The translations under genes were made by a program, and so were the position numbers. The notes under the pieces are model-generated. The model made no database searches, was not told the DNA's origin, and was given only the letters and a program-made list of their open reading frames with translations. Below, in pieces: positions 1-8,040 of a stretch of DNA of 38,359 nt (positions are counted from its first letter, which is position 1; each line of letters starts with the position of its first letter). The DNA comes from an uncultured Mediterraneibacter sp. (GTDB lineage Bacteria; Bacillota; Clostridia; Lachnospirales; Lachnospiraceae), in contig CALWKB010000059.1 of NCBI GenBank assembly GCA_944381125.1, positions 1 through 38,359 on the forward strand, read 5' to 3'.

Positions 1-1
1 A

Positions 2-1441
2 CCTGTCTGTACCTACAGTGTTTTTTATTCGGGCCAGACGGAGGCTTCCGCCGAACATCCGATTCTTCTGCTCGACAACAGCGCGGGACTTCTGAAACAT
101 CATTCCAGCGGCGTGTTCACAAACCCTGTCAGAAGGACGGCATTTGAATTTAAGGGGGAGGACGGAACTATAAGCGCCGATATCCTTCGGATTGACGCAA
201 GATTCGTAAGCCTTCTGAAATGGCTTGGTGAAAATCATATCAGCGTGCGGCTGTCAGGCGCGGCGCGAAAGGATGGGTACGCTGTATATAAAATCCGCGA
301 GATCGCTTTCGGCGGAGGCGTGAAGCTTTCGGCGGAAGACGGATTTCTGCAGTTTATGATTGAGCGTCTTCTCTCAAGCGACGCTCCGTCCGAGGAAATT
401 CCGGATGAAGATGAAGAAGAGACCGGCGACAGCATGAAGCTTACAAGCATACAGAGTATTACGGATTTTATTACCTGCGCCGGCAGAACGCTGCCGGATA
501 ATATACGTCTCTGGGCGAGGAGGAATCTGGCCGTGGCCCGGTCGCATGAGGTTTCCGCGGAGGAACGCCGGCATGCCCAGAGAGCGCTTTCCATTATGAT
601 GAATATACAGTGGAAGGGCAATTACTTTGAAGCCATTGATCCTGAGGAGGCCAGGAGAATCCTGGACGAAGAACTTTACGGGATGGAGCAGGTGAAGCAG
701 AGGATTATTGAGACGATTATTCAGATTAACCGTACCCATACGCTTCCCGCGTACGGTCTTCTTCTGATCGGTCCGGCGGGGACGGGAAAATCACAGATAG
801 CCTATGCGGTAGCGCGGATCCTGAAGCTGCCGTGGACTACGCTTGACATGAGCTCTATCAATGATCCGGAACAGCTGACAGGCAGTTCGCGGATTTACGC
901 GAATGCAAAACCGGGTATTATTATGGACGCTTTTTCCGTAGCCGGAGAGTCTAATCTTGTGTTCATTATTAACGAGCTTGACAAAGCGGCCGCGGGCAAA
1001 GGAAACGGAAATCCGGCGGATGTGCTTCTTACGCTGCTTGATAATCTGGGATTTACGGATAATTATATTGAATGCATGATTCCCACGGTAGGCGTATATC
1101 CGATCGCCACCGCAAACGATAAAGACCAGATCAGCGCGCCTCTGATGTCCAGATTTGCGGTAATAGAGATACCGGATTATACGGCGGAAGAGAAAAAAGT
1201 TATCTTCTCAAAATATGCGCTTCCGAAGGTGCTCAGACGTATCGGAATGAGGGAAAATGAATGCATTCTGACGCCTGACGGGCTCGACGCCGTTATTGAC
1301 CTGCACCGCAATACAAGCGGAATCCGTGATCTGGAGCAGGCGGCGGAGCACATAGCGGCGAACGCCCTGTATCAGATTGAAGTAAATCACGCAGAGACGG
1401 TGGAATTTGACGCGGAAATGGTAAGAGAACTTCTTTCCTGA
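2..1441 (+). CDS. Lon-type AAA+ ATPase without protease domain (5' partial)
   Basis: The frame is open from base 2 without a stop, so the gene starts upstream of the window; the GTG at 113 is unlikely to be the true start because the preceding 37 codons read like ordinary protein. The visible N-terminal part is unassigned, followed by an acidic linker near 385-425. The C-terminal half is an AAA+ module aligning in order with the ATPase of Lon: a helix beginning LDEELYGMEQVKQ, Walker A GPAGTGKS (770-793), a Walker B-like FIINELDK (Asn codon 971-973 where Lon has Asp), a sensor-1 TAND, an arginine in LMSRF (1151) and a lid with SGIRDLEQ. It ends right after the lid, so there is no Ser-Lys protease domain. 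It probably remodels or unfolds a protein partner in the cytoplasm; the partner is unknown. No clear terminator follows. Confidence 0.8.
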   Translation, partial: PVCTYSVFYSGQTEASAEHPILLLDNSAGLLKHHSSGVFTNPVRRTAFEFKGEDGTISADILRIDARFVSLLKWLGENHISVRLSGAARKDGYAVYKIREIAFGGGVKLSAEDGFLQFMIERLLSSDAPSEEIPDEDEEETGDSMKLTSIQSITDFITCAGRTLPDNIRLWARRNLAVARSHEVSAEERRHAQRALSIMMNIQWKGNYFEAIDPEEARRILDEELYGMEQVKQRIIETIIQINRTHTLPAYGLLLIGPAGTGKSQIAYAVARILKLPWTTLDMSSINDPEQLTGSSRIYANAKPGIIMDAFSVAGESNLVFIINELDKAAAGKGNGNPADVLLTLLDNLGFTDNYIECMIPTVGVYPIATANDKDQISAPLMSRFAVIEIPDYTAEEKKVIFSKYALPKVLRRIGMRENECILTPDGLDAVIDLHRNTSGIRDLEQAAEHIAANALYQIEVNHAETVEFDAEMVRELLS

Positions 1442-1538
1442 CCGCCGGAAACGCTTTTTTCTTCTGAAACGAGAAAACAGAGAGCGGCAAAAGCGCATTA
1501 AAAAAATGCTAAGGTATTAACAGGACAGAAAACTTTTG

Positions 1539-1567
1539 TTGACAACTCATTCCTGCAATGTTATTTT
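1539..1567 (+). promoter_or_regulatory. Sigma-A type promoter of the pit operon
   Basis: TTGACA (1539-1544), 17-bp spacer, TATTTT (1562-1567). It starts a leader of roughly 125 nt before the Pit ATG. The leader carries a second strong ribosome-binding-like AGGAGG (1596-1601) without a well-spaced ATG, besides the one used by pit (AAGGAG 1685-1690). No Pho-box-like tandem repeat was recognised. The rest of the 1442-1700 gap shows only weak inverted repeats (CGCTTTT 1452-1458 with AAAAGCG 1489-1495). Confidence 0.65.
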
Positions 1568-1700
1568 CTAGTTAAACGTATGTAAAATATATGACAGGAG
1601 GAAGACAAATCATATTGAGTGCGGACAGAATATACTGCCGGAACCGGAGATTTTGTTTTTCCCTGTCTTTTTTTGCGCAAAGAAAAGGAGAGACAGCATT

Positions 1701-2753
1701 ATGGATGTTTCATTTGCAGGATTTTTTCAGGAGGTATTATCCAATCCGATTCTGACAATTACAGTGTTGCTGACACTGGGAGTTATTTTTGTAAACGGCT
1801 GGACTGACGCGCCGAATGCGATTGCGACATGTATCGCCACGAGATGCATGAAAGTACGCTCCGCGATCTGGATGAGCGCGCTGTTCAATTTTCTGGGCGT
1901 GCTTGTTATGACGCACATTAACAGTTCCGTTGCCTCTACCATCAGTAATATGGTTGATTTCGGCGGGGAAACCCACCTTGCCCTTGTCGCGCTGTGCGCC
2001 GCTTTGTTTTCTATTGTAGTATACAGTGTGGCTGCATCCGTGTTCGGAATTCCGACAAGCGAGAGCCACAGCCTGATTGCCGGACTTTCCGGAGCGGCCA
2101 TCGCCGTGCAGGGGGGCATCGGCGGCATTAATTTCGACGAATGGGTCAAGGTGCTCTACGGCCTTGTGCTCAGTCTCGCCCTCGGCTTCTTTACCGGATG
2201 GATAATCTGCAAGATTCTGGCTGTAGTCTGCGCGGCTATGGATAAGCGGAAAACAGACGGATTTTTTAAAGGAGCTCAGATTTTCGGAGCCGCGTTCATG
2301 AGCTTTATGCACGGAGCTCAGGACGGACAGAAGTTTATCGGCGTACTGTTTCTTGGCATTGCGTTCTGCAACGGGCAGAGCAGCGTAAGCGGCATGACCA
2401 TACCGGTATGGCTGATGCTGCTGTGCAGTGTTGTAATGGGCGTCGGGACAAGCGTAGGCGGAGAAAAGATTATCAAGTCTGTGGGAATGGATATGGTAAA
2501 ACTGGAAAAATTCCAGGGCTTCTCTGCGGATCTGGCAGGCGCGTTCTGCCTCCTGCTGTCAAGCACGTTCGGTATACCGGTTTCCACGACGCATACAAAG
2601 ACAAGCGCCATAATGGGTGTGGGTGCGGTCAAAAGAATTTCAGCGATTAATTTCGGAATTGTCAAGGATATGATGCTGACCTGGATCTTTACTTTTCCGG
2701 GCTGCGGTCTGATCAGTTATGTGATGGCGAAACTCTTTATAACAGTTTTTTAA
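1701..2753 (+). CDS. pit: Low-affinity inorganic phosphate transporter, Pit/PHO4 family
   Basis: A 350-residue polytopic membrane protein, by family a cation-coupled inorganic phosphate symporter in the cytoplasmic membrane. The two family signatures are visible: an N-terminal GWTDAPNAIAT (about residues 33-43) and the duplicated C-terminal GIPVSTTHTKTSAIMGVG (about 291-308). Around ten hydrophobic segments are readable. The ATG at 1701 is chosen because AAGGAG lies 10 nt upstream; the longer reading from TTG 1653 has no proper ribosome binding site. The stop is 18 nt before a DUF47 gene, the usual partner, so both are probably one transcript from the promoter at 1539. Specificity for phosphate rather than sulfate is inferred from the DUF47 neighbour. 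Confidence 0.9.
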   Translation: MDVSFAGFFQEVLSNPILTITVLLTLGVIFVNGWTDAPNAIATCIATRCMKVRSAIWMSALFNFLGVLVMTHINSSVASTISNMVDFGGETHLALVALCAALFSIVVYSVAASVFGIPTSESHSLIAGLSGAAIAVQGGIGGINFDEWVKVLYGLVLSLALGFFTGWIICKILAVVCAAMDKRKTDGFFKGAQIFGAAFMSFMHGAQDGQKFIGVLFLGIAFCNGQSSVSGMTIPVWLMLLCSVVMGVGTSVGGEKIIKSVGMDMVKLEKFQGFSADLAGAFCLLLSSTFGIPVSTTHTKTSAIMGVGAVKRISAINFGIVKDMMLTWIFTFPGCGLISYVMAKLFITVF

Positions 2754-2771
2754 TTTCAGGAGGAAAGAAAA

Positions 2772-3395
2772 ATGGGAAAGAAACAGGATGCATATTATTT
2801 CAGTACTTTTGTCGCGTGCGCGGACGACGCCTGCAGGGCGGCGCATCTTCTGCGGGATGTGCTTGAAAATTTCAAGCCGGAAACAGTCGAGGCTCAGCTC
2901 GAAAAGCTTCATGAGATCGAGCACAGCGGGGATATGAAAAAACACGACATCATGGATCACCTGGCGAAAGAATTCATTCCGCCGATTGAGAGGGAGGATA
3001 TCGTTTCCCTCTGCCAGAATATTGATAATGTGACGGATAAAGTAGAAGACATCCTTCTGCGCGTTTACATGAATAATGTGGACAGCATAGAAAAAGACGC
3101 GCTGGCGATGATTGACGTAGTCGTGCAGTGCTGCGAGGCGGTGAAGGAACTGCTTGAGGAGTTCACTGATTTCAGACGTTCAAAAAATCTGAAAAACCTC
3201 ATCATCCGTATTAATGATTTTGAGGAGGCCGCGGATAAACTGTTTATGACAAGTATGAGAAGGCTGTACACGCAGTCGAAGGACGCGATTCATATTATTG
3301 CGTGGAGAGAGATTTATATTTATCTTGAGCGCTGCGCCGACGCCTGCGAGCATGTGGCGGACGTGGTAGAGAGTGTGGTTATGAAGAATTCATAA
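2772..3395 (+). CDS. DUF47 / PhoU-like Pit accessory protein
   Basis: A 207-residue, almost entirely helical, acidic cytoplasmic protein of the DUF47 family (TIGR00153-like), distantly related to PhoU. Visible family features are the early helix with CADDACRAAHLL, the motif HEIEHSGDMKKHDIMDHL (about 46-63), the FIPPIEREDIVSL segment and a late CADACEHVADVVES. DUF47 proteins are commonly encoded next to Pit carriers and are thought to modulate phosphate uptake. Here the gene follows pit by 18 nt with a strong AGGAGG site and is followed by a terminator, so it closes a two-gene operon. The exact regulatory action is not shown by the sequence. Confidence 0.88.
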   Translation: MGKKQDAYYFSTFVACADDACRAAHLLRDVLENFKPETVEAQLEKLHEIEHSGDMKKHDIMDHLAKEFIPPIEREDIVSLCQNIDNVTDKVEDILLRVYMNNVDSIEKDALAMIDVVVQCCEAVKELLEEFTDFRRSKNLKNLIIRINDFEEAADKLFMTSMRRLYTQSKDAIHIIAWREIYIYLERCADACEHVADVVESVVMKNS

Positions 3396-3424
3396 GACGG
3401 ATATTGAAATGACGAATAAAGAGC

Positions 3425-3458
3425 GGGGCTGTTTCCAGGAAACAGCCTCCTGTTTTTT
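3425..3458 (+). terminator. Rho-independent terminator after the pit operon
   Basis: Stem GGCTGTTT (3427-3434) with AAACAGCC (3440-3447), loop CCAGG, extendable by two pairs, followed by TGTTTTTT. It separates the phosphate operon from the sugar kinase group. Confidence 0.85.
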
Positions 3459-3469
3459 ATCTGAAAATG

Positions 3470-3478
3470 TGTTAAAAT
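3470..3478 (+). promoter_or_regulatory. Possible extended -10 promoter for the kinase operon
   Basis: TGTTAAAAT (TG at 3470-3471, -10 TAAAAT 3473-3478) directly after the preceding terminator. No good -35 is seen at the right distance, so this is tentative; some promoter is needed here because of the terminator. Confidence 0.35.
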
Positions 3479-3536
3479 GGAGCAGAACAGAGTCGGGAAT
3501 ATAAAAATGTGATAAACTGATAAAAGGAGAGCGGAA

Positions 3537-4475
3537 ATGAAGAATGAGCCTGCGGAAATTATCGTTATAGGCGCTGCGATTATTGATGTTCTTGTCCGGC
3601 CGGCAGACGCGGAAGTGTTCCGGACGGGTTCGTCTCCTGCGGAGGATATCTGTATGTCCGCAGGCGCGGATGCGCTTAATGAGGCGACGGTTCTGGCCAG
3701 ACTGGGCAGAAAGGTTCGTCTGGAGACTGTGACCGGCAATGACGGCGCCGGGCGTTTTGTGAGAGAGCACTGCAGGCGCGCGGGAATCATCCTGCCGGAT
3801 GACTGTGTGAGAGATGATATACCTACAGGAATTAATGTGGTTCTGATAGATCCGCAGGGAGAGAGGCATTTTCTTACAAATCCGAAAGGTACGCTTCGCA
3901 GTCTGAAGCTTGAGGATATTCATATGCCTTTTGACGAAAAAGCGGGCATCATATGTTTTGCAAGTATTTTTGTCTTTCCGGAAATCGGTCCCCGGGAACT
4001 TGAAATTATTTTCCGCCAGGCGAAACGCCAGGGAAAGATTGTCTGCGCGGACATGACGAAACGCAAAAACGCGGAGACGGTTCAGGATCTTGCGGCTGCG
4101 CTTTCGTATGTAGACTATCTGTTCCCGAACGCCGAAGAGGCGATGCTGCTGACTGGGGAAGAAACTGTGGAATCAGCCGCGGATGTTCTGCTGGCGGCGG
4201 GAGTAAAGCACGTTATTGTGAAATGCGGAAAACAGGGGTGTTATATATGCAGCGGAAATGGGCGTGAGTGGATTCCTGCGGTAAGCGGGACAGAGTGCGT
4301 TGACACTACCGGCGCCGGGGACAGCTTTGCCGCCGGATTTCTCTTTGCTTTGTCAGAAGGGAAAAACCTGCGGGAATGCACATTATTTGCAAATCAGTGC
4401 GGAGCAAAAGCAGTGCAGTCGGTCGGGGCGTCGGATTGGACGGACGCGCTTCAGAGAAAAGATACCGGACATTAA
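3537..4475 (+). CDS. PfkB-family carbohydrate kinase (ribokinase-like)
   Basis: A 312-residue cytoplasmic sugar kinase of the ribokinase/PfkB family. The first signature is present as GADALNEATVLARLG (about residues 42-56) and the second as DTTGAGDSFAAGF (256-268), where D262 is the expected catalytic base and GAG forms the anion hole. The order and length are typical for the family. AAGGAG sits just before the ATG. The substrate cannot be read from sequence: ribokinase, fructokinase, 2-keto-3-deoxygluconate kinase and nucleoside kinases share these motifs, and no sugar transporter or regulator lies alongside. It is first in a tight run with a lipoprotein, YfcE and a NYN protein, which does not suggest a particular sugar pathway. 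Confidence 0.85.
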   Translation: MKNEPAEIIVIGAAIIDVLVRPADAEVFRTGSSPAEDICMSAGADALNEATVLARLGRKVRLETVTGNDGAGRFVREHCRRAGIILPDDCVRDDIPTGINVVLIDPQGERHFLTNPKGTLRSLKLEDIHMPFDEKAGIICFASIFVFPEIGPRELEIIFRQAKRQGKIVCADMTKRKNAETVQDLAAALSYVDYLFPNAEEAMLLTGEETVESAADVLLAAGVKHVIVKCGKQGCYICSGNGREWIPAVSGTECVDTTGAGDSFAAGFLFALSEGKNLRECTLFANQCGAKAVQSVGASDWTDALQRKDTGH

Positions 4476-4503
4476 TTATGTGGCGGCTTAAGGAGGAAAA
4501 AGC

Positions 4504-5352
4504 ATGAATAAAATCGGGAAAAAACAGTGGCGCAGATTCATATCGGCAGGCATTGCCGCGGCGCTGGCGGTCTGCCTTCCGACAGGGTGCGGAAAAAAGG
4601 AAGATCCGGAAAACCTGCTGAAAGCCATGCAGGAAAACGCGGAAAATATTGAGTCGGCAAAGTGCGGACTTACAATGGATATTTCTGTATCGCAGGGATC
4701 GGATACTTTTGCCGTCGCAATGGACATGGATATGGATATGACGGAGAAGCCGTACGCCCTTCACGGAAACTGTGATGTGAACATGAATATGTCGGGAATG
4801 GATCTGGGCACCGAAATGGAGATATACCAGGTGGAAGAAGAGGATGAAATTGTCAGCTATACGCTGATGGAAAACATGTGGAGTAAAAGTACGGACTCTT
4901 TTGAAAGCGCCGGGACGGACACGGATATGTTCGGAAATATCGCGGATCAGGCGGAGCTGTTTGAGACGACCGGACAGAATATAAGCGTAAACGGCAGAGC
5001 GTGTTATGAAATGTCCGGGGATATTAAAGGGGAAGCGCTTCTGGCTCTTCTCGGGAACGATATGATGCGTTCTGTTTCAGGCGTAGACCTGGCTTCAGAA
5101 GAACTGGCGAAGGCGGAGATTCCCTGCACGGTTGCAATATATAAAGATGATATTCTTCCTGCGAGAATTACAGTTGATCTGACGGATGTCGTGAATAAAC
5201 TGGCGCTGGGCGCGGAAGAAGAAGGAGAATTTTCCGAGTGCGGAATCGAACTGACATATCTGGAATTTAACTGCGTGGATGAAATTACAGTGCCGGATGA
5301 GGCGGTCGAATCTACGGACGACGGCGCGCAGCAGGAATCTGATTACGAGTAA
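4504..5352 (+). CDS. Putative secreted lipoprotein
   Basis: A 282-residue protein with a basic N-terminus, a hydrophobic stretch (about 12-24) and LPTGC with Cys29 as probable lipidated cysteine; proline at the -3 position makes the lipobox slightly unusual. The mature part is acidic, rich in beta-strand-like segments and Met/Asp repeats (MDMDMDM near 78-84), and resembles the LppX/LolA-fold (DUF6612-like) lipoproteins common in Clostridia; that family link is inference from general pattern. No enzymatic motif is visible. AAGGAGG precedes the ATG, and the gene is 28 nt after the kinase and 17 nt before yfcE, so it is probably co-transcribed. Confidence 0.75.
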   Translation: MNKIGKKQWRRFISAGIAAALAVCLPTGCGKKEDPENLLKAMQENAENIESAKCGLTMDISVSQGSDTFAVAMDMDMDMTEKPYALHGNCDVNMNMSGMDLGTEMEIYQVEEEDEIVSYTLMENMWSKSTDSFESAGTDTDMFGNIADQAELFETTGQNISVNGRACYEMSGDIKGEALLALLGNDMMRSVSGVDLASEELAKAEIPCTVAIYKDDILPARITVDLTDVVNKLALGAEEEGEFSECGIELTYLEFNCVDEITVPDEAVESTDDGAQQESDYE

Positions 5353-5369
5353 TTACAGGAGGAAAAAAT

Positions 5370-5954
5370 ATGAAACTTATGATTGCGTCGGACATTCACG
5401 GCTCCGCGCCGTGCTGCGGCCGTATGCTGGATGCATTCGAGAGGGAAGGAGCAGGCAGGCTTCTGCTCCTCGGAGATATTCTTTATCACGGGCCGCGCAA
5501 TGACCTCCCGGAGGGGTACGCGCCGAAAGAGGTCATCGCCATGCTCAATCCCATGAAGAAAAAACTTCTCTGCGTGAGGGGAAACTGCGATACGGAGGTC
5601 GATCAGATGGTGCTGGATTTTCCCATTCTGGCAGACTACTGTTTCCTTGAACTGGCGGATAAAACGGGCGGCGGAGAAAAAGCCGCGGTTCTGTTTGCTT
5701 CTCACGGACATATTTATAATCCGGGCCATCTGCCGCCGCTCTCGGACGGGGACATCCTGCTGAACGGCCATACGCATATTCCCGCCTGCGAGGAGGTTAC
5801 GGATGCAGACGGAAGCAGGATCCGGTATCTGAATCCGGGCTCCGTATCCATCCCGAAGGGAGGATCCTGCCGCGGGTATATGATATTTGAGGACGGTACA
5901 TTTATCTGGAAAAGTCTTGACGGAGAGGAGTACATGATATGGAAGACAGAATAG
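5370..5954 (+). CDS. yfcE: YfcE-type metallophosphodiesterase
   Basis: A 194-residue calcineurin-like phosphoesterase of the YfcE/MJ0936 class, which hydrolyses phosphodiester bonds in vitro with two metal ions; the natural substrate is not settled. All metal-binding blocks are visible in order: D8-x-H10, GD (35-36), GNCD (71-74), SHGH (111-114) and GHTH (133-136), followed by LNPGS typical of YfcE. AGGAGG precedes the ATG. Its last 16 bases overlap the start of the NYN-domain gene, implying translational coupling and perhaps a shared role in nucleic-acid or nucleotide turnover, though that functional link is inference. Confidence 0.9.
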   Translation: MKLMIASDIHGSAPCCGRMLDAFEREGAGRLLLLGDILYHGPRNDLPEGYAPKEVIAMLNPMKKKLLCVRGNCDTEVDQMVLDFPILADYCFLELADKTGGGEKAAVLFASHGHIYNPGHLPPLSDGDILLNGHTHIPACEEVTDADGSRIRYLNPGSVSIPKGGSCRGYMIFEDGTFIWKSLDGEEYMIWKTE

Positions 5955-6901
5955 CGCTGCTGATTGACGCGGACAATGTGTCGGCAAAATACATTAATCC
6001 GATACTGGACGAGCTGTCCAAATACGGAAATGTAACGTATAAAAGAATATACGGCGACTGGACAAGGCCGAACAGTTCCAGCTGGAAAGAGGAGCTGCTG
6101 CAGAATTCCATTACGCCGATCCAGCAGTTCAGTTATACACAGGGGAAAAACGCTACAGACTCGGCTATGATTATAGACGCCATGGATATGCTGTACACAA
6201 GCGAACTGGAAGGATTCTGCCTTGTGTCGAGCGACAGTGATTTTACAAAGCTCGCAAGCAGACTCAGGGAGAGCGGAAAGCTTGTAATCGGAATGGGAGA
6301 AGATAAAACGCCTTCCCCTTTCCGCAAAGCCTGCGATATATTTACCGTACTCGAACTTTTGCTTGAGGATAACACGATGGAGAAAGACGAGAAAAGCCAG
6401 CAGCATCAGCAGCACGACAAAGGACAGAAAAAAGTGGCCGCTCCCACGAAGGATAAGATCGAGGAGGCCGTGGTCAAAATTATTACCGAGAATCAGAATA
6501 ACGATAAAGAGACAGGCCTGGGAGAGGTCGGCAGCCGTCTTGTCAAATTGTATCCTGATTTCGATGTGAGGCGGTACGGGTACAGCCTTCTGTCAAAATT
6601 TCTGGAAACACTTCCGAAGCTGAAACTGATTCAGGAAGGTACAAAGGTCTGGATTACTCTTTATGAGGATAAAAGCCGCAAAGAGAGGCTGGAAGAATAT
6701 ATTATGCAGCAGATTCGAAGCAACGGCAGATACGGAATTTCTCTGGGCGCCCTCGGCAATCGGATCCGGCTGAAATTCGGCGATTTCAAGGTAAGAGATT
6801 TCGGTTATTCACAGTTTAAGCAATATATAGAGAGCTTTCCGGATGTTGTGCTTGAAGAGGACGGAGAACGGACAAGAGCCGTGTACATGCCGGAGAAATA
6901 A
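5939..6901 (+). CDS. NYN (PIN-like) domain protein with two C-terminal LOTUS/OST-HTH domains
   Basis: A 320-residue cytoplasmic protein. Residues about 1-140 form a NYN/PIN-like nuclease domain with the acidic residues expected for metal binding: D10 and D12 in LLIDADN, D74 and D80, and D99/D101 in SSDSDF. A charged, Gln/His-rich linker (about 145-170) follows, then two similar winged-helix LOTUS (OST-HTH) repeats, about 172-242 and 249-318, each with a matching core (RRYGYSLLSKFLETLP and RDFGYSQFKQYIESFP). LOTUS domains bind RNA in characterised proteins such as MARF1, so this is probably an RNA-directed nuclease or RNA-binding protein; its target is unknown. It overlaps yfcE by 16 nt and is followed by a strong terminator. 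Confidence 0.88.
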   Translation: MEDRIALLIDADNVSAKYINPILDELSKYGNVTYKRIYGDWTRPNSSSWKEELLQNSITPIQQFSYTQGKNATDSAMIIDAMDMLYTSELEGFCLVSSDSDFTKLASRLRESGKLVIGMGEDKTPSPFRKACDIFTVLELLLEDNTMEKDEKSQQHQQHDKGQKKVAAPTKDKIEEAVVKIITENQNNDKETGLGEVGSRLVKLYPDFDVRRYGYSLLSKFLETLPKLKLIQEGTKVWITLYEDKSRKERLEEYIMQQIRSNGRYGISLGALGNRIRLKFGDFKVRDFGYSQFKQYIESFPDVVLEEDGERTRAVYMPEK

Positions 6902-6913
6902 AAAATCAGGAAG

Positions 6914-6943
6914 AAAAAAGAACGGTCGTCCGTTCTTTTTTTT
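6914..6943 (+). terminator. Rho-independent terminator after the NYN-LOTUS gene
   Basis: AAAAAAGAACGG (6914-6925), TCGT loop, CCGTTCTTTTTT with eight T in a row to 6943. It ends the pfkB-to-NYN operon. Confidence 0.92.
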
Positions 6944-7053
6944 GCGCGCCGCGGCGGACAGAAGTCACGGACGTCCTGAGTTTCGACGGCCGGATTAAGC
7001 AAAATGTCAAAAAAATAACATGCATCCGTTAAATTTTTGTAAATTCATCTGTC

Positions 7054-7082
7054 TTGTCACCTGTAAATTACAGTGGTATACT
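7054..7082 (+). promoter_or_regulatory. nadA operon promoter
   Basis: TTGTCA (7054-7059), exactly 17 bp, TATACT (7077-7082). Predicted transcription start near 7089, giving a leader of about 28 nt. The promoter rules out the upstream in-frame start at 7054 for NadA. Confidence 0.85.
7061..7073 (+). promoter_or_regulatory. Probable NiaR operator
   Basis: Perfect 6+1+6 palindrome CTGTAAATTACAG placed wholly within the spacer between the -35 and -10 boxes. The last gene of the same operon encodes a NiaR-type nicotinate-responsive repressor, so autoregulated repression when niacin is available is the natural reading. The binding itself is inference. Confidence 0.7.
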
Positions 7083-7116
7083 GTCCGGAGAAAAAGTGAA
7101 AGCAGGGGACGATATT

Positions 7117-8040
7117 ATGACGGTCAGAGAAGAAATAGAACAGCTGAAAAAAGAGAAAAACGCGGTAATTCTGGCGCACTATTACGTCAGGCCGGAGGTT
7201 CAGGAGCTTGCCGATTATACAGGGGATTCTTTTTACCTGAGTCAGGCGGCGGTAGAACAAAAAGCGCAGACGATTGTTTTCTGCGGAGTTTCCTTTATGG
7301 GAGAAAGCGCCCGGATACTCAATCCGGAAAAGAAAGTACTGATGCCGGAGTTGTCCGCGGACTGCGCCATGGCGCATATGGCCGATCCGGAAACAATCCG
7401 GGAAATGCGCGAAAAATACGACGATCTGGCCGTAGTCTGCTATATCAATTCTACGGCGAAGCTGAAAAGTTATTCCGACGTATGCGTAACCTCTTCCAAT
7501 GCCGTGCAGATCGTGAGGGCTCTTCCGAACAGAAATATATTTTTCATACCCGACAGAAATCTGGGCAGGTATGTGGCGCAGATGGTTCCGGAGAAGAATA
7601 TTATCTGCAACAACGGCTGCTGTCCGGTTCATGAAAAAATGAATGTGGAAGAGATCCGGAGCCTGAAAAATCTTCATCCGGAGGCTCTGGTCCTGACACA
7701 TCCGGAATGTCCGGAATCTGTGTGCGGCATTTCGGACTATATCGGGAGCACTGCGGGAATTATCCGGTACGCGCAGGAGAGCCCGGAAAAAGAATTTATC
7801 ATCTGTACCGAAAGCGGGGTTCTGTGGGAGCTTAACAGACGCTGCCCGGACAAGAAATTTTATTTTACTGCTTCCGAGCCGCTTTGCGCCGATATGAAAA
7901 CCATCACTCCCGAAAAGATTCTCCACGTACTGAAAACCGGGGAAAATGAGATTACGCCGGACGGCAGCCTGATAAAGCGGGCGGCAGAGCCGCTTCGCCG
8001 GATGCTTGATCTGGCGGGACAGAAGGGGGGAAAGAGATAA
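7117..8040 (+). CDS. nadA: Quinolinate synthase NadA
   Basis: A 307-residue cytoplasmic [4Fe-4S] enzyme that condenses iminoaspartate from NadB with dihydroxyacetone phosphate to give quinolinate, in de novo NAD synthesis. The three expected cluster cysteines are C83 (ADCAMA), C169 (GCCPVHE) and C257 (EPLCADMK). Other family blocks are ILAHYY (18-23), FCGVSFMGESARIL, HPECP and DYIGSTAGI. The start ATG at 7117 follows AGGGGA at a good distance; the longer reading from 7054 begins in the promoter. It is first in nadA-nadB-nadC-niaR, with nadB overlapping by one base, and is probably repressed through the palindrome at 7061. Confidence 0.97.
   Translation: MTVREEIEQLKKEKNAVILAHYYVRPEVQELADYTGDSFYLSQAAVEQKAQTIVFCGVSFMGESARILNPEKKVLMPELSADCAMAHMADPETIREMREKYDDLAVVCYINSTAKLKSYSDVCVTSSNAVQIVRALPNRNIFFIPDRNLGRYVAQMVPEKNIICNNGCCPVHEKMNVEEIRSLKNLHPEALVLTHPECPESVCGISDYIGSTAGIIRYAQESPEKEFIICTESGVLWELNRRCPDKKFYFTASEPLCADMKTITPEKILHVLKTGENEITPDGSLIKRAAEPLRRMLDLAGQKGGKR

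Noticed and set aside
113..1441. GTG at 113 as the start of the AAA ATPase.
   Set aside because: The frame stays open to the window edge with protein-like sequence and no ribosome binding site before 113.
1452..1515. CGCTTTT/AAAAGCG and GCATT/AATGC hairpins after the AAA ATPase gene as a terminator.
   Set aside because: Long loop or weak stem and no T run after it; not convincing.
1619..1807. A 62-codon open frame from GTG 1619 overlapping pit.
   Set aside because: Most of it is an out-of-frame shadow of pit; the ribosome-binding-like site is 17 bases away and the codon pattern does not look coding.
7054..7116. In-frame upstream extension of NadA from 7054.
   Set aside because: It begins within the -35 box of the promoter and would precede the transcription start; ATG 7117 has the ribosome binding site.
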